Shown in pieces: positions 43,181 to 52,100 of a stretch of 64,000 bases of DNA. The notes beneath the pieces are model-generated. The model saw only the letters and a list, made by a program, of their open reading frames with translations, did not search any database and was not told the origin of the DNA. The stretch comes from Cryobacterium luteum (GTDB lineage: Bacteria > Actinomycetota > Actinomycetes > Actinomycetales > Microbacteriaceae). Every line of letters starts with the position of its first letter. Positions within the stretch are counted from its first letter, which is position 1. The stretch covers positions 142,023-206,022 of the forward strand of contig NZ_FOCN01000005.1 of the NCBI RefSeq assembly GCF_900110125.1, given 5' to 3'. Position numbers and translations under genes: made by a program.

Positions 43181-44128
43181 TCATGAACTGGCCAGTCTGG
43201 CCTTCAACTTCTCGACTACCGGGACACGTCGCAAGGATTCAAACGCCTCGATCCCGCTGAAAGCTTTGTCCTGCACAGCTCGGACCTGATCGGAGTCATC
43301 CACCGCATTCAGAAAAACGGTGAAAGACCGCCCACGAATCGTGAGTGGTGCCATGAACCGTCCGACAAGCCCTCTGTCCCATTCACGATTGAACTCATCA
43401 AAGTCCACGCGAGCCAAATCCTGCTCCGCCAAGAACAACACGTAGTCGCGGATGAAGTCGTACTCCGGTGCGCCCAGCCCAAGTCCAAACTCAGAGTCAG
43501 CGTAATCAAGCTTGGCCCTCGCAACGTCAACGACGAGGTCCATGCCGAAGTACACGCTTCGACCAAGGTTCATGAGTCCATGCAAGAAGAGGTCAAGGAA
43601 GTCGACTGGCAGACCTGCAGAAGGGCTTGTGCGGCCCATGGTTGTTTGGGCAAGCGATGACATCGGCATGGGTTGGACAGGCAGAGGTTCGTTAGTGCTC
43701 AGCACGCTACGCACGCTCCCGGCATTGAACACGTTGACCTTCGGCACCTGAATGATTTCTTCGCCCCTCCGGAGCGCATCTCTGGCGTCTACCCAGAAGG
43801 TCTCGGCAGCCATTTCGTCGTGCAACACGAGGATTACCGGGAGGGGCGCACGTTCCCAGTAGCTTTTATGCTTGGCGGACGGATAGAAGGGAACCGAATC
43901 TGTTGTAGCACCTTTGAAGTAGGAAACACCAGACTTCACCTGGACGAACACCATTCGACCGGTCGCCTGGCCATCATCATTTACGTATTCGATCTGCCCA
44001 TCGATACCAACGTCGACGCTGACTGTTTCTCGCCAGACGCACCTAGCACGATTCACTTCCCTGGCTATGTGGATGATGCCCTCACGCTCAGTGAATGTCT
44101 GGTTTCCGACTGAAGGCAGTTGAGTCAT
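43181..44128 (-). CDS. DUF4365 domain protein (predicted nuclease-like)
   Basis: A 315-residue protein with an N-terminal DUF4365 domain (about residues 8-130): ETVSVDVGIDGQIEYV followed by GRMVFVQVKSG gives the Asp...Gln-x-Lys pattern of PD-(D/E)XK nucleases, then the SYWERAPLPVILVLHD strand. The C-terminal half is unassigned. DUF4365 proteins are frequent in phage-defence and accessory regions. ATG 44128 is the likely start, but the frame is continuous with the truncated Dabb gene upstream, so a fused product is possible. Base composition is less GC-rich than flanking core genes. Confidence 0.75.
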   Translation of the reverse strand: MTQLPSVGNQTFTEREGIIHIAREVNRARCVWRETVSVDVGIDGQIEYVNDDGQATGRMVFVQVKSGVSYFKGATTDSVPFYPSAKHKSYWERAPLPVILVLHDEMAAETFWVDARDALRRGEEIIQVPKVNVFNAGSVRSVLSTNEPLPVQPMPMSSLAQTTMGRTSPSAGLPVDFLDLFLHGLMNLGRSVYFGMDLVVDVARAKLDYADSEFGLGLGAPEYDFIRDYVLFLAEQDLARVDFDEFNREWDRGLVGRFMAPLTIRGRSFTVFLNAVDDSDQVRAVQDKAFSGIEAFESLRRVPVVEKLKARLASS

Positions 44129-44182
44129 GCCCTCAGTATCCCCTAGCTTTCTTGGGGGCCGGAAGTCGGGCGTTTGTACCGA

Positions 44183-44371
44183 ATAGCCGTCGAGGTCGTC
44201 GATCACGAAGACGGCGCCGCCCTCGAAGTCCCCGCCGAGTTCGGGGCCGACCACGAATGACTTCACCCCGGGAATGGATTCACCTTGTCGGCGAAGCAGT
44301 GCGATGCCGCGATGCTTGTCGTCCTCGCTCACGCCTGCTTTGAAGGTCAGGCGGTTGATGTGGAAGATCAT
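44183..44371 (-). pseudogene. Dabb (stress-responsive A/B barrel) gene, truncated
   Basis: From ATG 44371 the product reads MIFHINRLTFKAGVSEDDKH and, later, FVVGPELGGDFEGGAVFVID up to DLDGY (63 residues), the first two thirds of a Dabb-family domain of about 95. The usual C-terminal helix and strand are replaced by DNA leading into the DUF4365 gene in the same frame. Promoter and membrane-protein gene upstream are intact. Confidence 0.7.
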
Positions 44372-44457
44372 GTTCGTCGTCCTTTCGAGGGGAAAGCGCG
44401 GTGTCGCTCGATTGCTGGTGGTACGCGGGTTTGATTCACACGAAAGCGAGTCGAGGA

Positions 44458-44883
44458 TCAGGCGGCCAGGGCACGCCTGGGGACGAAGCCGTTCCACGAG
44501 CGCCAGCCTCGGCACAGGAGGTAGGCGATGACCGTGGTGATCATGATGAAGCCGTCGATAGCCCCGGTCAGGACTGCGTCGGGCTGTGAGATGTTGACGA
44601 GGCAGAAGATTGTGATGGCTAGCTTGTGAGCGATGAGGAACTCCCAGATGCCCGGGATGCGCCGCGGCCAGAGGGCCACCAAGGTCCACATGCCCGCGAA
44701 GATCGCGAACCCGAACATCTGCCAAGCCTGCACGACGACGTCATCAGCGGCGGCACTGACGGTCAGCGCGATGCCGTTGACAAACGCCACGAGGGTGAGG
44801 AGCACGTTGAAGCCCATCAGGCTCCGTCCGACGAGGTCGGCGCGTCGCGAGATGGGGGGTGACGTGGTGGTGCTACTGGTCAT
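44458..44883 (-). CDS. Small membrane protein, four helices
   Basis: A 141-residue protein with four predicted helices (about residues 20-40, 48-70, 82-102, 108-126) and a final basic tail. I do not recognise the family. It lies divergent to a TetR regulator and upstream of the Dabb gene, suggesting a TetR-controlled two-gene operon whose second gene is now broken. Confidence 0.7.
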   Translation of the reverse strand: MTSSTTTSPPISRRADLVGRSLMGFNVLLTLVAFVNGIALTVSAAADDVVVQAWQMFGFAIFAGMWTLVALWPRRIPGIWEFLIAHKLAITIFCLVNISQPDAVLTGAIDGFIMITTVIAYLLCRGWRSWNGFVPRRALAA

Positions 44884-44953
44884 GAGGACGCTTCTTTCGA
44901 GTCGATGTTCCCGAGGAGTCGTGTCGTTTCACCGACCCCAATTAGGCTGTCGT

Positions 44954-44989
44954 CTGTAACCTTACAGGCGTCACCCCACGACCTGTCAA
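44954..44989 (-). promoter_or_regulatory. Promoter with overlapping palindromic operator
   Basis: On the minus strand TTGACA (44984-44989) and TGTAAG (44961-44966) are separated by 17 bp, a good promoter for the membrane-protein gene. The -10 element overlaps the inverted repeat CTGTAA-CC-TTACAG (44954-44967), a likely site for the divergent TetR protein. Confidence 0.6.
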
Positions 44990-45010
44990 GTCGTATGGTA
45001 ACTTCTGTGC

Positions 45011-45670
45011 ATGCCGTCACAGAGCGTCGAACAGCGAACTCGCAACCGTCGCGGCGAGGGAAGCCGCCTACGCACCGAGATCGTGCAGGTCGCCGCCGAC
45101 ATGCTGGATGAGGGCGTCAATGAAGACAGCATCAGCCTTCGCGCTGTCGCCCGTCGGGTTGGCATTGCCGCCCAGTCGATCTACGCGCACTTCCCTGACC
45201 GCGACGCGATCCTGCTCGAGGTCGTGAAGAACGCTTTCGCCGAACTCGGCACCCACCTCAGCCGAGCGACCCTCGCGGCCGAGGGCTCAACGGTTGAAGT
45301 GTCGGCGGTCGACAGCCTGTCGGCGCTGTGCGACGCGTACTTGTCATTTGCACTGGAGCGGCCCCGCCGCTACCGCATCCTCTTCGGCGGTGTGTGGGAT
45401 GCGTCTCGGGCGAAGTCATCGCCGTCCGTCGGTGACGAGGTACAGACCCTTGGGCAAGATGTTTTCGGGATTTTCGTCTCGGCGCTCGACCGGTGCGTGA
45501 CCGAGGGATCCTCGACCAGCACCGACACCTACGCCGACGCGGCCGCCCTCTGGGCCGGCATGCACGGTTACGCCTCCGTCCGCCCCGCCACCCCGGAGTT
45601 CCGCTGGCCCGACGACGTCCCGCGGCGGATCGTCAACGGCCTGGCGAAACTCTGCGGCTCAAGACCTTAG
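45011..45670 (+). CDS. TetR-family regulator with WHG-type C-terminal domain
   Basis: A 219-residue repressor. The helix-turn-helix spans about residues 20-65 (ISLRAVARRVGIAAQSIYAHFPDRDAIL). The C-terminal domain with LSFALERPRRYRILFGGVWD and ALWAGMHGYASVR is the TetR_C_13/WHG type. Divergent from the membrane-protein gene it most likely controls. Confidence 0.88.
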   Translation: MPSQSVEQRTRNRRGEGSRLRTEIVQVAADMLDEGVNEDSISLRAVARRVGIAAQSIYAHFPDRDAILLEVVKNAFAELGTHLSRATLAAEGSTVEVSAVDSLSALCDAYLSFALERPRRYRILFGGVWDASRAKSSPSVGDEVQTLGQDVFGIFVSALDRCVTEGSSTSTDTYADAAALWAGMHGYASVRPATPEFRWPDDVPRRIVNGLAKLCGSRP

Positions 45671-46119
45671 AACAGACCCTCGCGCCACTCGGCGAGTATT
45701 GCCAACGAATCATCGGTTCACGGTCGTCACCTGGTCCCGATGCGGACCGTCAACTCATCGGCCGAGCTCAACTAGCTGCTCGTGCGCTACGACGGCCGCG
45801 ACGACGACCACGGATCGAGAAAGGGGCCCACAGTGTCGGCGACGACTTCGCGATCGAGGCGATAGCGCTCCGGCCGATGCCCGGGGAGTTCGAGACCGGG
45901 TTGACGACGTCCTGCGTCGCGCCCGCCACCTCACCGGGCCCGACCAGACCGAGACGCTCACCGAGCGGGTGCACCGACTGAGCGAACAACCCGCACCCGG
46001 CCGGCGCCCCGACGCACCCACCCCCGGTCCCCAGCCCCGCGGGCCACAGATGTGAGCACGTCCCCTACGGCCTGGGCCGGTGGCAGCGCGTGCTCTGATT
46101 GGCGACCATGACCAGCCCG
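45671..46119. other. Decayed coding-like stretch
   Basis: GC-rich with coding-like composition but no frame stays open with a recognisable domain. One plus-strand frame near 45,890-46,050 (RVDDVLRRARHLTGPDQTE...) resembles the low-complexity tail of a large plasmid protein, but this is too weak to name. Probably remnant DNA adjoining the ISL3 relic. Confidence 0.35.
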
Positions 46120-46399
46120 TCGCAAGACCGCCACGCTCGCCGACGCGCACGAGGCGAAGATGCTCCTCGGGCACTACGTCATGGTCGCGAACACGCCCGA
46201 GACCGACCGCCTGTGGAACACGATCTACGCCTGGTGGACCGAGATCGAGGTGCTCATCGTCACCGGCGTCACGAACACCAGAACCGAGGCCGCGAACACC
46301 TCAATCAAGAACATCAAACGCACCGGGCGCGGCTTCCGGAACGCCGACAACTACCGCGCCCGTATCCTCCTGAGCAGCGCAGCCAAAAGAGCCGTGTGA
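46120..46399 (+). pseudogene. ISL3-family transposase C-terminal remnant
   Basis: The frame ending at 46399 reads LWNTIYAWWTEIEVLIVTGV and TRTEAANTSIKNIKRTGRGF then RNADNYRARILL, the conserved C-terminus of ISL3 transposases with the last catalytic Glu region. The N-terminal three quarters are missing, so it cannot move by itself. Confidence 0.8.
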
Positions 46400-46559
46400 A
46401 CACTCAAATCAGCACCCCTCCACGCTCAACCGCGAAGAGCCACTTTGCCCACCGCTCGATTTGGGCAGGTCTCGTGTCTCGTAAACCTTAGCTTTTCAAG
46501 ACAGCCCTTCAGCCGTTTGCTGCCGGTGATTCAGCATTGAGACTGATTCGGTGTGACGA

Positions 46560-46934
46560 TTACTCCTCGTCGTCGAACCGTGCCCGCGCCCGCTCCACCT
46601 CGGGCATGTTCGCCGTCGTCCAGCGCAGTAGCGCGTCGATGAGCTCGTTGAGCGTGTCGCCAATCGGGGCGATTCGGTACTCGATGGCGAGGGGGCGCGT
46701 GGTGATCACGACGCGCTCGACCATGCCGTTGCGCTCGAGCCGACGCAGCGTAGCGGTGAGTGACTTCTGCCCGACGACCGGGATCTCGCGGCGCAGCTCG
46801 TTGAAACGCATGGGGCGGCCGCACAGCACATCGAGTACCTGCAGTGACCACTTGTCGAGAATCTGGTCGAGCAGTTCGCGGTGCGGTGCATCGACCTGCA
46901 GCAGGGCAGCGTCGGGGTGGGAGGTTTCGTTCAT
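46560..46934 (-). CDS. HxlR-family winged-helix regulator
   Basis: A 124-residue HxlR/MarR-like repressor: LDKWSLQVLDVLCGRPMRFNELRREIPVVGQKSLTATLRRLE covers the winged helix (residues 27-70). Divergent from ridA with 78 bp between; the TAGGTA/TACCTA inverted repeat there is a likely operator. Confidence 0.9.
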   Translation of the reverse strand: MNETSHPDAALLQVDAPHRELLDQILDKWSLQVLDVLCGRPMRFNELRREIPVVGQKSLTATLRRLERNGMVERVVITTRPLAIEYRIAPIGDTLNELIDALLRWTTANMPEVERARARFDDEE

Positions 46935-46968
46935 GACACCTAGTCTCCTTGAAGTTCCCTTCGTGCAC

Positions 46969-46989
46969 TAGGTAGACATAGGGTACCTA
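46969..46989. promoter_or_regulatory. Candidate HxlR operator
   Basis: TAGGTA (46969-46974) and TACCTA (46984-46989) form an inverted repeat with 9-bp spacer in the middle of the hxlR-ridA divergent region; TAGT/ACTAG half-sites nearby repeat the theme. Confidence 0.5.
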
Positions 46990-47012
46990 CTCGCTCGAAC
47001 TGAGGAAAACCT

Positions 47013-47420
47013 ATGACCGTGCAGCTGCTATCCCCCGAGGGCATGATCCAGCCCGTGCCCTACGCCCACGTCTCCGTCGCGACGGGCAGCCGCCACGTGC
47101 ACATCGCTGGGCAGGTCGGCCGCGATCCCGACACCGACCACATGGCCGACGACCTGGCCGGGCAGGTCGCTCAGGCGCTGCGCAATACCGCTCGCGGGCT
47201 CGCTGGCGCGGGTGCGACGTTCGCCGACGTCGTGCGCCTGCGCTTCTTCGTCACCCAGTGGTCGCCAGAGAAGATGGGCGACTTTATGGCAGGCGTCGAA
47301 CTCGTGGCCCGGGAACTCGGCCTGCCTCAGCCGATGCCACCGGCGTCGCTCATCGGAGTCGAGATCTTGTTCGAAGCCGACGTGCTCGTCGAACTCGAGG
47401 CGTATGCCGTACTCGACTGA
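47013..47420 (+). CDS. RidA/YjgF-family protein
   Basis: A 135-residue Rid-family protein, typically a trimer that hydrolyses reactive enamine/imine intermediates. Motifs: HIAGQVGRDPDT, QVAQALRNTARGLAGAGATFADVVRLRFFVT and the C-terminal PASLIGVEILFEADVLVELEA. The Arg of canonical RidA (usually in the PxRxxV-like segment) is replaced by the PASLIGV version, so it may be a non-canonical Rid subfamily. Controlled by the divergent HxlR regulator. Confidence 0.88.
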   Translation: MTVQLLSPEGMIQPVPYAHVSVATGSRHVHIAGQVGRDPDTDHMADDLAGQVAQALRNTARGLAGAGATFADVVRLRFFVTQWSPEKMGDFMAGVELVARELGLPQPMPPASLIGVEILFEADVLVELEAYAVLD

Positions 47421-48037
47421 GCTGGCGGCTCAGGCACCCGGGCGTGCTCTTCGCGCACGATCCAGGATCGCTCGGATCTACGATGGCCGGCCGTGCAGAG
47501 GAAGGTATCGGCGATACTGCTACTGTAGCGCTGGCCGTATCCATCCTGGCGACGGACATTCTGTTGGAGCTGGGCGCGAATCCCACCGGCGAAGAAAGCT
47601 GAACTTGAACACGATGACTATGCACGGCGGCGCAGATTGGTCCGGGAAGCCGCCCGCTGAAGTCGAGGCGTTCATCCTCGAAACAGGTGACATGCTCCAC
47701 GAACTCGACGGCACCAGCCTGCACCACTCTTCTACGAACACGGGTATGAGCAAGTAGTGCATTCCCTCGAGAACTGCTCAAACTGCTCGACAACGAACCC
47801 GACGCCTAATACTGTAGAGACGTGCGCTTCGCAGGCTTTCGACACTGGAGCCGCCCAGGTGGCCCGCCATTCGTCGGCCCTGAGCGCAAAGCTCACGTGG
47901 GGCAACGTGACGGTTCGCCGAGCAGGAGCGCCGCAGCCCCTTGGCGGTGTGGGCGTGTGCGGTTAGGGTTCCCCAGTGACACAGCTTCGGCACGATCGGC
48001 TGTTGCGTACAATAGCCCAGATCTGTCTCGTTGGTCG
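47421..48037. other. Intergenic stretch with only short unassigned frames
   Basis: About 600 bp. Two short plus-strand frames look mildly protein-like: ATG 47483 (MAGRAEEGIGDTATVALAVS, 39 codons) and ATG 47618 (MTMHGGADWSGKPPAEVEAF, 46 codons). Neither is recognised and neither has a clear ribosome site. Nothing else is seen. Confidence 0.35.
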
Positions 48038-48202
48038 TTACACGTTTCGACGTCCTGAAACCATTCGAACCAGGAATGCGATCACGGCGAGAACCAACAA
48101 CACCACGCCGACCCATAGCAGAAAGTTAAGGGACTGCACAAAACCACCGGTGATCAAGAGCACAATCGCAATAATGGCCACAACTACAAATAGGATGTTC
48201 AT
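48038..48202 (-). CDS. Small two-helix membrane protein
   Basis: A 54-residue protein (MNILFVVVAIIAIVLLITGG...) with two hydrophobic helices and a basic end (SGRRNV). The start follows GGAGGGAGAGTAGAACG. Such short proteins with this pattern are widespread in Microbacteriaceae, function unknown, possibly stress-induced. Confidence 0.75.
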   Translation of the reverse strand: MNILFVVVAIIAIVLLITGGFVQSLNFLLWVGVVLLVLAVIAFLVRMVSGRRNV

Positions 48203-48341
48203 CGTTCTACTCTCCCTCCTCCACTGCGCTTCTACTGGTTCACCATACATCTCGGGGACGCACCGGAAAAGTTTTCGGTCACCTCATCCCGATCGCGGCG
48301 CCTAAATTTGAGTGGCGTGTGCTCTAATTGCTTGAGTTCTG

Positions 48342-48484
48342 CTAAGCGGCGAAGGACGCGACCGCTGATTCCAAACGGTCGAACGTGAGGTTCTGGTCCG
48401 GCACCTCAATATTGAGGACTTCGAAAGTCGAACCGTAGTGGTGGATGTACCCGAGTACCTTCTCGGGTGAACGCTCGTCTTGCC
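48342..48484 (-). pseudogene. 5'-truncated copy of the 80-aa protein at 61664-61906
   Basis: Minus-strand codons read ERSPEKVLGYIHHYGSTFEV, then LNIEV and FDRLESAVASFAA before TAG at 48342. This matches the C-terminal half of the small protein encoded at 61664-61906 (ERSPEKVLGYIEKRGSAFEV...FDHFESAVASFA). The 5' half is missing at the border with an IS3 remnant. Confidence 0.75.
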
Positions 48485-48525
48485 GCCAGTCCCCCCCAGA
48501 GAAACGCCGTCATTTGGGTATCGGA

Positions 48526-48717
48526 ATGCACACCCCGTTCAACGTTCACCACGGCCGCGCACCCGCCATTCAGCACGCCCTTGCCCGCGTTCTCACGACG
48601 GCTTATACCGAGCACCCTGAACGCTTCGTTCGGCAGCACCCGCAGCCACCCACGTTCCCGACGACGGCCTGGATCAACGAACCCGAGGAGGAAGGAACGA
48701 AATCAATGACCGGCTAA
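48526..48717 (+). pseudogene. IS3/IS481-type transposase C-terminal remnant
   Basis: The frame reads HTPFNVHHGRAPAIQHALAR, then TTAYTEHPERFVRQHPQPPT and PTTAWINEP, the typical end of IS3-group integrase-core transposases. Only about 60 codons remain. Confidence 0.75.
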
Positions 48718-48727
48718 AAGAACTGAC

Positions 48728-48889
48728 TCATAAAGGTTGACATCTTCCGCGCACCGCGTCAAGCCCCATGCGCTCGACGCTCGCACGCAGCACTGTCCCG
48801 GCCAGATCATCCGGACGGATGCCGGCGAGTGCCCCGCTTGCACGCCCGAACGGCGTCCGCACCGCGTCGTAGATGTAGGTGCCGCTCAT
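48728..48889 (-). pseudogene. Thiolase N-terminal fragment
   Basis: From ATG 48889 the product reads MSGTYIYDAVRTPFGRASGA then LAGIRPDDLAGTVLRASVER, the start of acetyl-CoA acetyltransferases of the PcaF/beta-ketoadipyl thiolase type. It stops after 53 codons (TGA at 48728), before the active-site Cys. The IS3 remnant beyond the break suggests insertion followed by deletion. Confidence 0.75.
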
Positions 48890-49107
48890 GTCGATCCTCT
48901 CGGTTCAGTCTGCTCCCCGAGCGACGCTACCGCGCATGGACTCGACCGCGAAGCAGCATCCCCGTTCCGAAACAGCGCGATTCCGACGCAGTCTCGGAAC
49001 GGAGACGCAGTCTCGGCGATGTTGCGGGGCAGAGTCGGGGTCGGCCCGGCGGGATGGGCGAAGGGGCAGAGGTTCTGTTGAACCCCTGCCCCCTAGACCT
49101 GCCGCAA

Positions 49108-52100
49108 TCAGTGGCGACGGTCTGGCTTCGTCACCTTGTCGGTCTTCTCCGAGGTGACAGTGACTGGCACGAAGCCCTCTAACACACCGGTGACCACGAC
49201 CTGAACCCGCTTGTTCTGATCACGGTTGGTGAGATCGTACGTCGCTTCGTCGGCGCCGCGGATCACCTTTCCTTCACGCAGCCACTGGTACGACACCTGC
49301 TCGGGCTGGGGTGCCCAGCCGCTGATGTCTGCAGTGAGCGTCTCGCCGACCTTCGCGGATCCTGTCACCGCAATGCCGGTCGAGGCGAACTCCGCTGGCG
49401 CGTTGCCGAGGATCGCGTCGATCTGCACGTTGTCGATCGCCCACCACCAATTGTTCCCCGCCGTGTAGTGGAACTTCACCGTCGCCGACTTCGCACCCAC
49501 AGGCACCGTCACGACCCCATCACGGTGACTGTTGATGTCATCCATCTCGGGTGAACCGTCACCCCAGGCCGCGAGGGTGACGTGATCTCCGTTGTCAAAC
49601 TCGAGAAGGGCTTCAGCTGACTGACCGGCCTCGTGGCGGTAGCTGTTGTCCCATCGGACGCGCACTTCGGTGGCACCCTCGGGCAGCGTCAACGCCGGCG
49701 CGTTCAGCGTGGTGTCCATCACTCCCGCGCCTGCCGCGTCGTTCCACTCGTCACCGTCGGCGACCGCGATCACGCCGGTTCCCTTGGTGAAACTGTCGCG
49801 GCCCTGAATATCAGCCAGCCAGAAGTCCGGAGTCGCGAAGGTCCAGCCGCGAAGATCCTTCATGCCGTCTGCGCCCATGGCATCTGCATTGGTCACCGAC
49901 CAGCCGTCCGGCCCCTCGTGGGTCCACCCCACGACATCTGGGTTGTGCTGAACGCCAGGCTTCAACGTCCCGGCAAGCCAGTCGAATGATTCGACAGCGA
50001 TCTCGCTGGCGAGGTTCTGCCACTGCGCGTACAGCGTCACGGTCGAACGCGCCTCAGCAAGCGCACGCACGTCGACACCAGCACCGAAGCGCTCGCCAGT
50101 GCCATCAGGTTCAGTGCCCCAACCGATGAAGCGGTGGTAATCCCGCTCGAAGCCGTTCAAGGCCAGCGTCCCCGAGCCGTCTACCGGCAGCTCGCCCGAC
50201 GCAGTCTCGCCGCCTGTCGCACCGTTGCCGTCGTAGACGATCCCGTAGTGGTCCGGCAGACCGAACACGCCGGTCACCGTGACGTCGCGCTCCGGCATCA
50301 CGAAGGTGCTGCTGCCATCCACCTGGATCGTCCCGACCGGCACATCCAGACCGTCGACTCCGAGCTCCCAGGCCCACAATTCGTTGCCGTCGGCCGGCTC
50401 GCCACTGAGTGTCACCGTCGTACCGCCGATGGCGGCAGCCGGGTCAGCGGAGACGACCCCGTTGCCGCGCACCGTCGTTGTGACGGCGTGCGCGTCGACG
50501 GAACCCGAGGAGCCGGTAAAGACCGCCTCGATCGAGACGTGGCCGCTTGGCATCGTGAAGGCGCCTTCGACGATCTCGACGTCTCCCTCGATGACATCCC
50601 AGCCCAGGAAGATCTCGCCTTCCGCGGGCGTCGCCGTGAGAGTCACGGTGTCGCCGGGCATCGCGTCTGCGAGATCCGCGGAAGCGGTGCCCGCACCCGC
50701 CAGAGTGATCCCGACGTCGTAACCCTTCGTGCTGAAGGTCGTCGAGATGTAGTCGCCCTCCTTGCCCCAGGTATTGATCGGCGAAATGCGCGCCTCGTAC
50801 TCGCGCCCCGGCGCCGTGTTCCACACAATGTGATTGAGTGTCTCCGGCATCGGCATGAAGTAGAAGCCTGACCACTGGGTGAACGTGTTCACGACCTGCT
50901 CGGTCGCGGTGTCGATCACCTGGTAGCGGTACTTGTGCACAATATCGCCCACCTCGTTCGGCGCGACGGCTGCCTGGTTGAACGTCACCATCGCCTCGGT
51001 CGGCTCAATCTCGGAGACCTCGACCGCCGAGCCCTCGGGCCACATTGGTGCCTCGGTCTTGTCAGCGCGAGCATCCCCGAGCGGGAAGCGCTCCTCAAAC
51101 GGCAGGGCATCATCGATGCTTTCTGCGACGTCCCACGTCCAGACCTGGTCCTCCCACGCGTTCGCACGCAGGTCGTAGGTCTTGATCGTGACCACTGATC
51201 CTTCAACCTCGACGATCGCTGTCTCGCGGTTGTCTCCGCCGTCATCGGGCGTGCTGTCGTTGGTGACCTTGCTGTACGGGTCGGTGTTGACGACGCCTCG
51301 CTCGAACTCGTAGTACGCGAGCGGCGGTGCGTTCACGGTCGTGAATCCGCCCGCACCCTCTGCACCCTGCCAGATCGACGTTGAGATGTGGTTCGGCGTG
51401 TGGATGTGGCCACCCCACACCACTGCCTGCGGGTAGACCTCGAACAGGGAGTCGAAGTCATCACCACATCCGGTTGCGAGTCCTGAGCCGTACCATTCGT
51501 TCGACACATAGTGCGTGCAGCGCAGTGGCGCGTGCACGAGGACGAAGACCGGCTGCTCAGGATCCGCAGCGACGGCAGCGGCCAGGCGTGTCTCCAGCCA
51601 GTCAGCCGCGTAGGCGTAATCATTGCCGCTCCCGCTTGAGGGGAACATCGTGTCCTCGTTTAGTTGACCGGAACCAGGGCTGACCGAGATGAAGTGGTAT
51701 CCGTTCATCACGTAGTCGGCGTTCGGCGCCTGTCCGAGAGTGGACTGGAACAGGTTGTAGCCGGAGAGGTTCGAGCCGACATCGTGGTTGCCGAGGGAAG
51801 CGATGACGGGCAGGTCGCCCTGGCTGCGGTCGAGCGTGTCGCGCAATCCTTGATACTCCGCTGCGGTCGCGTTGTTGGTGAGGTCGCCGACGAAGAGCGA
51901 TGCGTCGACGTTCTGTTCATGCCAGAAGTCGAAGGCCATGTCCAGCTCTGACCAGCTGTTGTGGATGTCACCGATGGAGGCGAACGAGATCGAGCCCGGG
52001 GTGTCGCTGGGTAGTTCGATCACGGTATCGGTCGCCTGGGGCGCAAGCGGCGCTGGCGAGTCGACCGTGAACTCGTACGTCTCCTGCGCCAGGTTGTCGG

